Below are positions 49,945 to 58,160 of a stretch of DNA of 64,000 bases, in pieces. The number at the start of each line of letters is the position of its first letter. Position 1 is the first letter of the stretch. Made by a program: the position numbers and the translations under genes. The notes under the pieces were generated by a model. It was given only the letters and a program-made list of their open reading frames with translations, searched no databases and was not told the origin of the DNA. This DNA is from Hymenobacter cheonanensis (GTDB lineage: Bacteria > Bacteroidota > Bacteroidia > Cytophagales > Hymenobacteraceae): the NCBI RefSeq assembly GCF_030581075.1, contig NZ_JAUQSW010000002.1, forward strand, positions 248,001 to 312,000, given 5' to 3'.

Positions 49945-50811
49945 ATGCTTTTCTCCCGCACCCTCGTTGGTGGCCCGGTGGCCCTGGCTGCTCTGGCACT
50001 GCTCGGCAGCTGCAGCACCACCCAGCAGGCCGAAACCACTACTAGCCCCGCCGACCGCCCCAACGCCATTGGGGCGCCCACCACGGCCTCTACTGTGTCG
50101 GGCCAGGCCCAGAGCAAGGGCGGCATCACGCTTACGCCCTACAACGACTCGCCCAAGTTTCCGACCGCCCAGATGCGCGTCAATGCGCCCATCCAAGGCT
50201 CTACAGTGCCGAGCGGCGAGGTGGCCTTTTCGTATGACCTGACCAACTTCCAGCTCACCAAAATGACGGAGAGCGAGCACGGGATGCAAATGGCTAACTC
50301 GATGAAGGGCCAGCACATCCACAATATTGTGGACAACATGCCCTACACGGCGCACTACGACACGAAGTTTACCAAGCCCATTCCTGATGGCCAGCACGTT
50401 GTGCTGTCGTTCCTGTCGCGCTCGTACCACGAGAGCCTCAAGCACATGGGGGCTTATGACCTGCGCACCATTACGGTGGGCACGCCGGCCGCCGGCACCC
50501 CGCCCAACCCCTTCGACCTGAAGGCGCCGCACCTGTTCTACAGCCGCCCCAAGGATACGTACTCCGGCAAAGATGCCCAGAAGATTATGCTGGACTTCTA
50601 CCTCGTGAATACCACGCTAGCCCCCGATGGCAACAAGGTGCGCGCCACCATCAACGGCAACGAGTTCATGCTCAACCAGTGGCTGCCCTACATGATGGAA
50701 GGCCTGCCCGCCGGCCAGGCTACCATCAAGCTGGAGCTGCTGGATAGCAGCGGCACGCTCATTCCGGGGCCGTATAACTCGGTAACGCGCACGATTACGG
50801 TAGCCCCGTAA
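49945..50811 (+). CDS. Lipoprotein of unknown function (288 aa)
   Basis: The protein has a lipoprotein signal (ALALLGSCSTT, Cys near 23), a Thr/Ala-rich linker to about residue 55, then a beta-rich part with two similar halves. VNAPIQGSTVPSGEVAFSYD near 75 and ATINGNEFMLNQWLPYMMEG near 235 lie near their ends, the latter followed by PAGQATIKLELLDSSGTL. GQHIHNIVDNMPYTAHYD near 130 supplies two His close together. Similar Hymenobacter proteins are sometimes named phosphopeptide-binding, but I see no FHA domain and do not support that. The 225-base gap upstream shows no clear element. Confidence 0.68.
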   Translation: MLFSRTLVGGPVALAALALLGSCSTTQQAETTTSPADRPNAIGAPTTASTVSGQAQSKGGITLTPYNDSPKFPTAQMRVNAPIQGSTVPSGEVAFSYDLTNFQLTKMTESEHGMQMANSMKGQHIHNIVDNMPYTAHYDTKFTKPIPDGQHVVLSFLSRSYHESLKHMGAYDLRTITVGTPAAGTPPNPFDLKAPHLFYSRPKDTYSGKDAQKIMLDFYLVNTTLAPDGNKVRATINGNEFMLNQWLPYMMEGLPAGQATIKLELLDSSGTLIPGPYNSVTRTITVAP

Positions 50812-50825
50812 TTGTTCTTACTAAG

Positions 50826-50870
50826 GCCAAAAGGGTCGTGTTGCTCAGCAGCACGACCCTTTTGGCGTTT
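50826..50870. terminator. Bidirectional terminator
   Basis: Arms GCCAAAAGGGTCGTGTTGC (50826-50844) and its near-complement (50848-50866) are followed by GTTT. It lies between the converging lipoprotein and kynurenine monooxygenase genes. Confidence 0.8.
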
Positions 50871-50881
50871 GGGTGGGCTAG

Positions 50882-52267
50882 CTACTTAGCAAGCATCGCC
50901 TGGTGCACCTGCGCCTGCACTTCCGGCTTGTCATAGTCGGCCTCGGCCTGAATAAGCGGCATGAGCTGCTGCATAATGGCTTCCTGGCGCTGGCCGGCGG
51001 CCCAGGCCTCGGCATAGGAAGTATCGGGCGAGAACGTGACGCGCGAGTACAGCGGCACCCACTGCCCCGGGTACTGCGCGGCAATTTTGCTTTCGATGCG
51101 CTTTTGCAGCAAAAAGCGCGGGTCGGCCACGCGGTCGCGCATTTCCACAAAATTGTAGAGAGCGAGGTCGGCCATGGCGTCGGTGTTGGGTTTGCGCTGG
51201 TGCTCAAACTCGTCCATTACGCGGTCCCAGTTGGCCTCGCCGTGCTGCTCCAGCAGCTGGTTTAGCACGGTGCAGTCTTCAAAGCCCGCGTTCATGCCCT
51301 GGCCGTAGAAGGGCACAATGGCGTGCGCGGCATCGCCGAGCAGCAGCACGGTATCGCGGTAGGCCCACGGAAAGCAGCGGATGGTGACGAGCGAGCCCGT
51401 GGGGTGGTCAAAGAACTCGTCGGTGAGCTGCGGCATCAGCGGCACCGCGTCGGGGAAGGTAGCGGCGAAAAAACTCGCCACATCGGCCGGCGTTTGCAGC
51501 GCGGCAAACGACTTGTCGCCCTCGTAGGGGAAGAACAGCGTGGCATTAAACGAGCCGTCGAGGTTGGGCAGCGCTATCATCAGGAAGTTGCCCCTAGGCC
51601 AGATGTGCAGCGCGTTCTTTTCCAGCTGCCACTCCCCGCCAGGCCCCGCCGCAATGGTCAGCTCCTTATAGCCATATTCCAGGTACTGCTGCGAATAATC
51701 GGTGCGGTCGGTGCGCTGCAAGGCCGCCCGCACCGCCGAAAACGCGCCATCGGCCCCAAACAGGCGCTCGTAGGCCACGTCCAGCTCGTGCCCGCTGGCC
51801 ACATCCTGCAAGTGCAGGCGGCGGCCGGGCAGGTCGAGCTGCGTCAGCTTCTGGCCGAAGGTTATCTGCACGCCAGCCTCCTTCTCGGCCAGGTCAAGCA
51901 GCGCGCAATTAAGGCTGCCCCGGTTTACGGAGTAGATAGCCTGGTTTTCCTGGCCGTAGGGCTGAAACGTAAGGTTGCCCTGCCCGTCGTGCATCACGCG
52001 GCGGTACATCGGGATGCCCACCTGCCGGATGTCGTCGGCCACGCCCACGCCGGCCAGCGCCCGCCAGCCCCGGTCGCTCAGGGCCAGGTTGATGGAGCGC
52101 CCCCCTAGCAGGCCCTGGCGGCGCGGGTCGGGCAGCCGCTCGAACATCTGCACCGGGTGGCCGCGCCGCGCCAGGTACAGCGCCAGCAGCGAGCCCACCA
52201 GGCCTGCGCCCATTATTACCAGCGGCTCGGCAGCGGCGGCAGTAGCATCGTGCATTGGCTCCATCAT
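50882..52267 (-). CDS. kmo: Kynurenine 3-monooxygenase
   Basis: KMO hydroxylates kynurenine to 3-hydroxykynurenine with FAD, NADPH and O2. The 461-residue protein has the FAD-binding GAGLVGSLLALYLARRGHPV near residue 21, the KMO mark GRSINLALSDRGWRAL near 55, GADGAFSAVRAAL near 172 and VLLLGDAAHAIVPFYGQGMN near 310, where the last part is the family signature. C-terminal helices cover about 380-461. Kynureninase is encoded 23 kb away. TDO, formamidase and 3-hydroxyanthranilate dioxygenase are not in the window. An inner ATG (MHDAT) could also be used as start. Confidence 0.94.
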   Translation of the reverse strand: MMEPMHDATAAAAEPLVIMGAGLVGSLLALYLARRGHPVQMFERLPDPRRQGLLGGRSINLALSDRGWRALAGVGVADDIRQVGIPMYRRVMHDGQGNLTFQPYGQENQAIYSVNRGSLNCALLDLAEKEAGVQITFGQKLTQLDLPGRRLHLQDVASGHELDVAYERLFGADGAFSAVRAALQRTDRTDYSQQYLEYGYKELTIAAGPGGEWQLEKNALHIWPRGNFLMIALPNLDGSFNATLFFPYEGDKSFAALQTPADVASFFAATFPDAVPLMPQLTDEFFDHPTGSLVTIRCFPWAYRDTVLLLGDAAHAIVPFYGQGMNAGFEDCTVLNQLLEQHGEANWDRVMDEFEHQRKPNTDAMADLALYNFVEMRDRVADPRFLLQKRIESKIAAQYPGQWVPLYSRVTFSPDTSYAEAWAAGQRQEAIMQQLMPLIQAEADYDKPEVQAQVHQAMLAK

Positions 52268-52297
52268 AGCTAAGGAAAAATTTGCGCCAGCGCGCGG

Positions 52298-52714
52298 TTA
52301 GCGCAGGCTGGCTAGCGGGTAAATAAAGGTTTGGGAGCTAGAGCTATTGCCCGGCGACAGCAGGCTGCGCCGAAACGTAGCCTGCGCGCTTACGGCCTGG
52401 TAGCTGGCCGGGCTAGCCAGGTCGGCTACTACCAGGTGGGCCAGCTTGCGCATGCGCTGCTTCAGCGTGTCGGGGTGCTGCTCGGGCGTGCTGCGCGGGT
52501 TAACCACCTCCAGGGTAATGATGGCGAGGCCCTGCGGCCCGGGCCCGCTGGCCGGCGTGGCCGATACCTTCACCTGCTCGGCTTGCAGCAGGTGTGCCTG
52601 GCGCTGAAAGGCGGCATCGTAGGCATGGCGCAACGCTACGCCAGGCGCTATTTCCACTTGGCCGCCGCAGGCCGTCAGGCCCACCGCCAGCAGTCCCCAC
52701 CAATATGTTTTCAT
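52298..52714 (-). CDS. Small lipoprotein (138 aa)
   Basis: From the ATG at 52714 the product has a lipoprotein signal (LLAVGLTACGGQ, Cys near 16). It has a single small alpha/beta-type domain with ALRHAYDAAFQRQAHLLQAE, LAIITLEVVNPRST and LKQRMRKLAHLVVADLASP. I do not recognise the family. It lies between the GAF protein and KMO genes on the same strand with short gaps (11 and 30 bases), so all three may share a transcript. Confidence 0.65.
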   Translation of the reverse strand: MKTYWWGLLAVGLTACGGQVEIAPGVALRHAYDAAFQRQAHLLQAEQVKVSATPASGPGPQGLAIITLEVVNPRSTPEQHPDTLKQRMRKLAHLVVADLASPASYQAVSAQATFRRSLLSPGNSSSSQTFIYPLASLR

Positions 52715-52725
52715 GCTGCTTTCTA

Positions 52726-53208
52726 TTAAAACCAACTGGCAGCTAGCCCCATCAGCTGCTCCAGGGCCACCAGGTCGTCCTGGTCGAAGTCATTGAGCTT
52801 ATCGCTGTCCACATCGAGCACGGCCACTACTGCGCCATCTTTGAAAATAGGCACCACGATTTCCGACTTCGAGTCGGAGCTACAGGCAATGTGCCCGGGA
52901 AAGGCCTCCACATCGGGCACCAGCACGGTGCGCGCCTCGGCCCAGCTTGTGCCACACACGCCGCGCCCGCGCCGGATGCGCGTGCAGGCTATCGGCCCCT
53001 GAAACGGCCCTAGCACCAGCTCTTCGCCCTGCACCACGTAGAAGCCCACCCAAAAAAAGCCGAACACCTGCCGCAGCGCGGCGGCCGTGTTGGCCAGGTT
53101 GGCCGTGCGGTCGGCCTCGCCCACGGTAAGGGCCGCCACTTGCGGGTGCAGCTCGGCGTAGCGGGCCGCCTTGGGCAGGCCCGGCGTCAAAAACAAGGTT
53201 TCGGACAT
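52726..53208 (-). CDS. GAF-type free methionine-(R)-sulfoxide reductase
   Basis: The 160-residue GAF-domain protein matches fRMsr. FGFFWVGFYVVQGEELVLGP is near residue 48, then PIACTRIRRGRGVCGTSWAE with two conserved Cys (near 74 and 84) and FPGHIACSSDSKSEIVVPI with the third Cys (near 108), followed by GAVVAVLDVDSDKLNDFDQD. In the family these three Cys reduce free methionine-(R)-sulfoxide and are then restored by thioredoxin. All are present, so an active repair enzyme is likely. It works in the cytosol. Confidence 0.9.
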   Translation of the reverse strand: MSETLFLTPGLPKAARYAELHPQVAALTVGEADRTANLANTAAALRQVFGFFWVGFYVVQGEELVLGPFQGPIACTRIRRGRGVCGTSWAEARTVLVPDVEAFPGHIACSSDSKSEIVVPIFKDGAVVAVLDVDSDKLNDFDQDDLVALEQLMGLAASWF

Positions 53209-53240
53209 GAGAATAACGAATATAAAAGCGGCCCGCCGGC

Positions 53241-54353
53241 CTAGGCGGCAGCGGGCGTGGCCACTGGCGTGGCCGTGGCAAAGCTACCGCCCTGGTGCTC
53301 GACGGCCTCCACCAGGCGGTAGTTCAGCGTCTCCTTCACGTCGAGGTACTCGTCGTAGCTGGTGGTTTCCACGAAGTATTGCACCGTCACTTCCTTGCCC
53401 GAGGGCGAGATGGAGTTGAACTTCATTTGCACGTCCTGCACGAGCGAGTGCGCCGTCATGGCCGCCACCGCTTCGCTGATAATGGCTTGCAATTGGTCGC
53501 TGGTCGTTTTCTGGTCGAAGTAGAGCGTGAAGCCGACGCGCCGCGCCGTGCGCAGGCTTAGGTTATCCAAGGGCTTGTCAATCATGCTCTTATTGGGCAC
53601 CGTGAGGTAGCTTTTTTCGGCCGTGCGCAGGCGCGTGCTCCGAAAGCCGATTTTCTCCACCGTGCCGCTCACCGTGCCCGCCGTCACGAGGTCGCCCACC
53701 CCAAACGGCTGGTCGATGAAGATGGTGAACGACGCCAGCAGGTTTTCCAGGCTTTCCTTGGCCGCGAAAGCCACCGCCAGCCCCCCAATGCCGAGGCCGC
53801 CAATCAGGGCTGTCACGTTCACCCCAAAAACCTGCCCTAGCGCCACCAGCAGGCCAATCACCACCACAAATACCTTGAGCAAATCCTTGGCAAAGGGCAA
53901 AAACTGGCTGTCGAGCCGCCGCGTGCCGGCGGCAGCCGTCACCAGCTCGGCGCGGCGCTGCACCACCAGCAGCGCGAAGTCAATCAGGCTTAGTATTACC
54001 CACACTATCGTGGCAATTACACCCAGGTGAAAAAGCCCGAGCAGCATCACCTTCGGCCAGGGCTCCACGCCTTTCACCGCCAGCGGCGGCAATGGGTAGC
54101 GCAACACGCTGAACGCCAAATAAAAAGAAATCAGAAAAAGCAGCGCGCCCAGCGGCTGAATCAGCAAGTCGTGCAACTCGCTTTCCGACACGCCCGTGGT
54201 GTAGCGCTTGGTGAGGCGAAATAGCGCCTTGCTCAGCAGCCGCGACAGCAGCCGGTTGAGCGTGGCTCCCAACAATAAGATAAACCCCGCAATGAGGTAA
54301 TCTAGCAACTCATTACCAAGTACTTCGCGGTGTAAGAATGCAGGGATTTCCAT
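53241..54353 (-). CDS. MscS-family mechanosensitive channel
   Basis: From the ATG at 54353 the protein has 370 residues. Four or five membrane helices end in the Gly/Ala-rich pore helix NVTALIGGLGIGGLAVAFAAKESLENLLASF (helix given by key Gly positions; about 178-208). The beta domain FIDQPFGVGDLV with GTVEKIGFRSTRLRT and LTVPNKSMIDKPL follows, and then the C-terminal domain. These motifs define MscS, which opens on membrane tension to release solutes. A short Ala/Thr/Pro tail ends the protein. The open frame extends upstream to 54449 without conserved sequence. Confidence 0.92.
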   Translation of the reverse strand: MEIPAFLHREVLGNELLDYLIAGFILLLGATLNRLLSRLLSKALFRLTKRYTTGVSESELHDLLIQPLGALLFLISFYLAFSVLRYPLPPLAVKGVEPWPKVMLLGLFHLGVIATIVWVILSLIDFALLVVQRRAELVTAAAGTRRLDSQFLPFAKDLLKVFVVVIGLLVALGQVFGVNVTALIGGLGIGGLAVAFAAKESLENLLASFTIFIDQPFGVGDLVTAGTVSGTVEKIGFRSTRLRTAEKSYLTVPNKSMIDKPLDNLSLRTARRVGFTLYFDQKTTSDQLQAIISEAVAAMTAHSLVQDVQMKFNSISPSGKEVTVQYFVETTSYDEYLDVKETLNYRLVEAVEHQGGSFATATPVATPAAA

Positions 54354-54789
54354 TCGTAATAAGCTTGGCCGCCCTAACCTCGGGCCCGGGGCTGATACGC
54401 AAGGCAGCAACCAGCCGTTGAATTTCGGCCCGGCGGCGGGCCCTGGCAAGCCTCCGGGCTTTAGAGAAGCGCAGCTTTTTCAGCTGCCGAAAAGGCTGGC
54501 TGAAAATCGCGGGCCTTAAGCGACCATTAATTAATACCCGGGTTATTTTAAAAAAATAAGGTATTAGCTAAGTGCTTAAAAAAGGCAAAAAAGTGCCAAT
54601 GCAGGACACAGGACCACAACTTGCATTTACCCAAGCGAGTACGCCCGAATTTTGCTATACTTTTTGTGTGGCTACAATAGTCTACAATAGTATTCTTTCG
54701 CTTACTTTGCATTTCCAACCTCCCTAGCAATAGGGGATTGGAATCATTCTTCTATTTCCCCTTCTACCATTTTTAAAGCTAACATTACC
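54354..54789 (+). promoter_or_regulatory. AT-rich upstream region of the arsR-type gene
   Basis: This 436-base gap becomes strikingly AT-rich from about 54525 compared with its surroundings. It holds a tandem 10-mer CTACAATAGT (54672-54681 and 54682-54691), a promoter-like TTACTTTG (54702-54709, one mismatch to TAnnTTTG) and the small palindrome CCCTAGCAATAGGG (54722-54735). I infer the promoter and perhaps the operator of the regulator gene here. No gene was found in it. Confidence 0.45.
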
Positions 54790-55110
54790 ATGAAACCATT
54801 GCACAGCCGCGTGGAGGCCGAGCAGCTAGACCGCGCTGCGGCCATGCTCAAGGTGCTCTCGCACCCCAAGCGCCTAGCTATTGTTGATTTGCTTGGCAAA
54901 AGCAAAACCAAAGACCACCAGATGTCGGTGACTGAAATTTATCAGGCCCTTGACATTCCTCAAGCTATTGCCTCGCAGCACCTTATCACGCTCAAGGACC
55001 GTGGGGTACTAAAGTCGAGCAAGGTAGGCACCAAGATTTACTACTCGCTCGCTGTTCCGCAGCTGCTCAAGATTATCGACACGCTGGAGGATTATTCCGG
55101 CCGCATCTAA
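54790..55110 (+). CDS. ArsR-family winged-helix regulator without cysteines
   Basis: The 106-residue protein is a compact winged helix: MLKVLSHPKRLAIVDLLGKS near residue 19, the recognition region MSVTEIYQALDIPQAIASQH near 45 and LKDRGVLKSSKVGTKIYYSL near 68. The usual ELCVCDL metal site of ArsR is replaced by MSVTEIY, and the protein has no Cys at all, so thiol-based metal sensing is excluded. It may respond to another signal or simply help pack DNA. It stands alone, with an AT-rich region ahead and two hairpins behind. Confidence 0.85.
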   Translation: MKPLHSRVEAEQLDRAAAMLKVLSHPKRLAIVDLLGKSKTKDHQMSVTEIYQALDIPQAIASQHLITLKDRGVLKSSKVGTKIYYSLAVPQLLKIIDTLEDYSGRI

Positions 55111-55129
55111 GTCGCACTCCAATGCTTTG

Positions 55130-55172
55130 TATGGGTGGGTGACGGTGGCTGGGCCATCGACACCCACCCATA
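55130..55172 (+). terminator. Hairpin after the arsR-type gene
   Basis: Twenty-base arms (55130-55149 and 55153-55172) pair at 18 positions around TGG-type sequence and are followed by ATTT. It begins 20 bases after the stop codon. Confidence 0.6.
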
Positions 55173-55300
55173 ATTTATGCACCACTACCAGGCTCTTGCT
55201 TTTTTCCAATAATGCAATCGTTTTCTGGCCTATGTATTATTGAAAATTGCATATTAGGCAGTAAACCTGAAGCATAAGCCAGAGATAACTAGCTGAAAAC

Positions 55301-55349
55301 ACCGCGCCCCACCCTACTGACTGTTTCAGCACGGTGGGGCGCGGTATTT
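55301..55349. terminator. Bidirectional terminator before hemA's end
   Basis: Arms ACCGCGCCCCACC (55301-55313) and its exact complement (55333-55345) close a 19-base loop. TTTT follows on the plus side and AAAA precedes it, so it can stop transcripts from both directions. Confidence 0.75.
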
Positions 55350-55365
55350 TCGGGCAGCTTAGCGC

Positions 55366-56646
55366 CTATACGCTGGCTGCCTGATGCTCTAAATCAAAAA
55401 TATCAGTCAGCAGTGGCAGCAGCTGCTCGGCTTCGTCGCGGCGACAGGCGGCTTTTAGGTGCAGCACGTGCTGCTTCAGCACCTTTTGCATGAAGGCCCG
55501 GGTAGCGTCATCCAGCAGCTTCACCTCAGCGGGCGTAGCTTTCTTCTGGAAGCGGTCAAGCTCTTGCTGACGCAGCTGCTCCAGGCCGGCCTTCATGCGC
55601 TGGATAAGCGGCGATACCAGCATCTCGCGGCTCCAGTCGGCAAAGTCGGCCAGGCTTTCCGTAATGATGGCCTGCACCTGCGGCACGGCGGCTAGCCGCT
55701 GCTCCAGTGCCGCCGAGGCTTTGCTCTGGATGGCATCCACGTTGTAAACCAGCACGCCGGGCACCTGCTCCACATCGGCGGCTACGGAGCGGGGCACGGC
55801 CAGGTCGATAAAGAACTTGTAGCTCAGCACATCGAGGCGCGCTACCAGCTCGTGGGTGAAGAACGGCGTTTCGCGGTTGATGGAGGAGATGATAACATCG
55901 GCCTCGCGTAGGGCGTCGGCCAGGTTATCAAAATCGGCGATGCGCAGCTGGCCAGGGGCAAACTCGGCCGCCAGCTCCTCAGCCCGGAAGCGGGTGCGGT
56001 TGCACAGCGTAACGCTGCTAAAGGATTTGCTATCAGCCAGGTGCCGGCACACGTCGCTGCCAATCTCACCCAGGCCTACTACCAGCACGCGGGGGCTAGC
56101 CACATCGGCGGTCAGTTCCTCTACCAGTTCCAGGGCCGCGTAGCTCATGCTGGCGGCGCCATCACGGAAGCTCGTTTCCTGCTGCACGCGCTTGTTGGCG
56201 AAGAAGATGGTGTGCAGCAGGCGGTGCAGAAAGGGGCCGGCCGCGTCGGCATCGGCCGCCCATTGGTAGGACTGCTTTACCTGGTTGATAATCTGCATAT
56301 CGCCCACTACCTGCGCATCGAGGCCTAGCGCCACCTCGAAAAGGTGGCGGGTGGCCGTTTCAGCGTCGGGGTACACGTCGAAATACGCGGCGAAGCTGCC
56401 CGCGTCGGGCCGCTGCTTAAGCTCGCCCAGCGCCCGAATGATGGCGGCCGAATAGTCGTCGTCGTGCGCGTAGTAGATTTCGGTGCGGTTGCAGGTGCTC
56501 AGCACCAGCACATCGGCCAGGTGCAGCTCGCTACGCAGCTGCGTGAGAAAGCGGCGGCAGGCGGCCTCGTCCAACGCCAGCAGCTCGCGAATGGCGAGCG
56601 GGGCATTGCGGAAGGATAAACTAACAGCCTTAAACGGATGGGACAT
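55366..56646 (-). CDS. hemA: Glutamyl-tRNA reductase
   Basis: HemA reduces Glu-tRNA to glutamate-1-semialdehyde, the first step of C5-pathway haem synthesis. The 426-residue protein has the catalytic Cys in VLVLSTCNRTEIYYA near residue 50, the helix GLDAQVVGDMQIINQVKQSY near 108, an NADPH-binding VLVVGLGEIGSDVCRHLAD near 180, and the dimerisation domain at the C-terminus. The ATG at 56646 (MSHPFKAVSLS) gives the normal start. A divergent histidine kinase gene begins 173 bases upstream, a pairing often seen in Bacteroidota. Confidence 0.95.
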   Translation of the reverse strand: MSHPFKAVSLSFRNAPLAIRELLALDEAACRRFLTQLRSELHLADVLVLSTCNRTEIYYAHDDDYSAAIIRALGELKQRPDAGSFAAYFDVYPDAETATRHLFEVALGLDAQVVGDMQIINQVKQSYQWAADADAAGPFLHRLLHTIFFANKRVQQETSFRDGAASMSYAALELVEELTADVASPRVLVVGLGEIGSDVCRHLADSKSFSSVTLCNRTRFRAEELAAEFAPGQLRIADFDNLADALREADVIISSINRETPFFTHELVARLDVLSYKFFIDLAVPRSVAADVEQVPGVLVYNVDAIQSKASAALEQRLAAVPQVQAIITESLADFADWSREMLVSPLIQRMKAGLEQLRQQELDRFQKKATPAEVKLLDDATRAFMQKVLKQHVLHLKAACRRDEAEQLLPLLTDIFDLEHQAASV

Positions 56647-56673
56647 AGCACGGGCCGACCCAGGGCCGGCCTG

Positions 56674-56681
56674 CAAAATTA
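56674..56681 (-). promoter_or_regulatory. -7 promoter box for hemA
   Basis: TAATTTTG on the minus strand fits TAnnTTTG exactly, 27 bases before the hemA ATG at 56646. Confidence 0.5.
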
Positions 56682-56819
56682 CGGTATAAATAACTGCGGT
56701 GGAAACAGGCGGCACCCCCATTGGGTTCGGCGGCGCCCGCCAGTGCACAAACTATCGCTTTCACTCGTTGAACGAGGCTAGCGACGCTCCAAGCGCCGCG
56801 CCCGACCTTTACCGCATCT

Positions 56820-58028
56820 ATGCTTTCTCCCCTTTACGACCAAAAATCACGTATTAAGCTGCTGGTCTTGCTGCTGGCGCTGCTTATTGCCGGGGCAACT
56901 GTGGTGTATACCAACGTACTGGTGCAGCGCCTGTCGGAGCGCGAGCAGCATCAGATTGATTTGTACGCCAAAACGCAGCGCTACATTATTAATACGGAGG
57001 ACACCAAAAATCTGCCCTTTTTGCAAGAGCAGATTATTGAGGCCAACACCACTATCCCCGTTATTCTCACCGATGGGGAAAATATCGTGGATACCAAAAA
57101 CCTGGGCTTGCCGCTGCACCTGCCCCTGGCCGACTCGCTACGCCGGGTGCGGGCCGTGCTGCTGGAGATGCAACAGCGCCACCCGCCCATCGTGATTGAA
57201 CTGCCCGGCAACACCCGCAACTACCTCTTTTACCAGGATTCGCGCCTGCTGCGGCAGCTGCGCACCTACCCGCTGGCGGCGCTGGCCGTTATCGCCTCGC
57301 TCTCGATGATGGCCTACATTGCCTTCAGCTACTCGCGGCGGGCCGAGCAAAACCGTGTGTGGGTGGGCCTGGCCAAGGAAACAGCCCACCAGCTAGGCAC
57401 CCCGCTCAGCTCGTTGGTGGGCTGGCAAAGCTACCTGCGCGAGTCGGAGCGCTTTCGCGATGAGCCCATTGTGGAAGAGCTGGGCAAAGACATTAAGCGC
57501 CTCGAAATCATCACCGAGCGCTTCAGCAATATTGGCTCGGTGCCGGTGCTGAAGGCCGAAAACCTGTACCACACCACCCGCAACGCCATTGCTTACCTCG
57601 AAAGCCGGGTTTCGCGCAAGGTCAGGTTCAGCATCGAAACCGAGCTGCCGCTCGACACGCCGGCCTGCCTCAACGTGCCGCTCTTCGACTGGGTGGTGGA
57701 GAATATCTGCAAAAACGCCGTGGATGCCATGGATGGGCGCGGTTCCATCACGCTGCGCCTGCGCCGCGTGAAGCCCCCGCGCCAGTGGTGGCGCCGCCGC
57801 GCCCCGCGCCCCCAGGTGGCCATCGACATCACCGACACGGGCAAGGGCATTCCTAAAAACAAGCTCGAAAGCGTTTTCATGCCGGGCTACACTACCAAGA
57901 AGCGGGGCTGGGGCCTGGGCCTGGCCCTGGCCCGTCGCATCATCGAAAACTACCACGAAGGCCGGCTTTACGTGAAGGCCAGCGAGGTAGGCAAAGGCAC
58001 CACGTTTCGACTGATTCTCAATCAGTAA
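56820..58028 (+). CDS. Sensor histidine kinase divergent from hemA
   Basis: The 402-residue kinase has two membrane helices (IKLLVLLLALLIAGATVVYT near 12-31 and YPLAALAVIASLSMMAYIAF near 150-169) enclosing a periplasmic sensor of about 115 residues. The phospho-His lies in LAKETAHQLGTPLSSLVGW near 190, an H box with His-Gln-Leu-Gly-Thr-Pro as in Bacteroidota kinases. The ATPase domain has ENICKNAVDAMDG, DITDTGKGIPKNK and GWGLGLALARRIIENYH. No response regulator gene is adjacent, so its partner is elsewhere. It may be linked with hemA through the shared gap. Confidence 0.9.
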   Translation: MLSPLYDQKSRIKLLVLLLALLIAGATVVYTNVLVQRLSEREQHQIDLYAKTQRYIINTEDTKNLPFLQEQIIEANTTIPVILTDGENIVDTKNLGLPLHLPLADSLRRVRAVLLEMQQRHPPIVIELPGNTRNYLFYQDSRLLRQLRTYPLAALAVIASLSMMAYIAFSYSRRAEQNRVWVGLAKETAHQLGTPLSSLVGWQSYLRESERFRDEPIVEELGKDIKRLEIITERFSNIGSVPVLKAENLYHTTRNAIAYLESRVSRKVRFSIETELPLDTPACLNVPLFDWVVENICKNAVDAMDGRGSITLRLRRVKPPRQWWRRRAPRPQVAIDITDTGKGIPKNKLESVFMPGYTTKKRGWGLGLALARRIIENYHEGRLYVKASEVGKGTTFRLILNQ

Positions 58029-58046
58029 ACACCTCGCAAATAATAA

Positions 58047-58137
58047 AGAACGTCATGCTGAACGCAGTGAAGCATCTCTACCGCGCCGCTAGGGTACGTT
58101 CAGTAGAGATGCTTCACTGCGTTCAGTATGACGTTCT
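58047..58137. repeat. GTCATGCTGA palindromic repeat, copy 3
   Basis: The 35-base arms at 58047-58081 and 58103-58137 pair with one mismatch around 21 bases (outer part AACGTCATGCTGAACGCAGT). It fills most of the gap between the kinase gene and the end of rfbA, and can act as a terminator for both. Confidence 0.88.
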
Positions 58138-58160
58138 CTTTGTTTACTGACTAGCCTCGG

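Noticed and set aside
49945..50811. Phosphopeptide-binding (FHA) annotation for the lipoprotein
   Set aside because: No FHA motif is visible, so the name would be unsupported.
54790..55110. Arsenic or other metal-thiolate sensor
   Set aside because: The protein has no Cys and the metal-site helix is replaced, and no ars or metal-export gene is adjacent.
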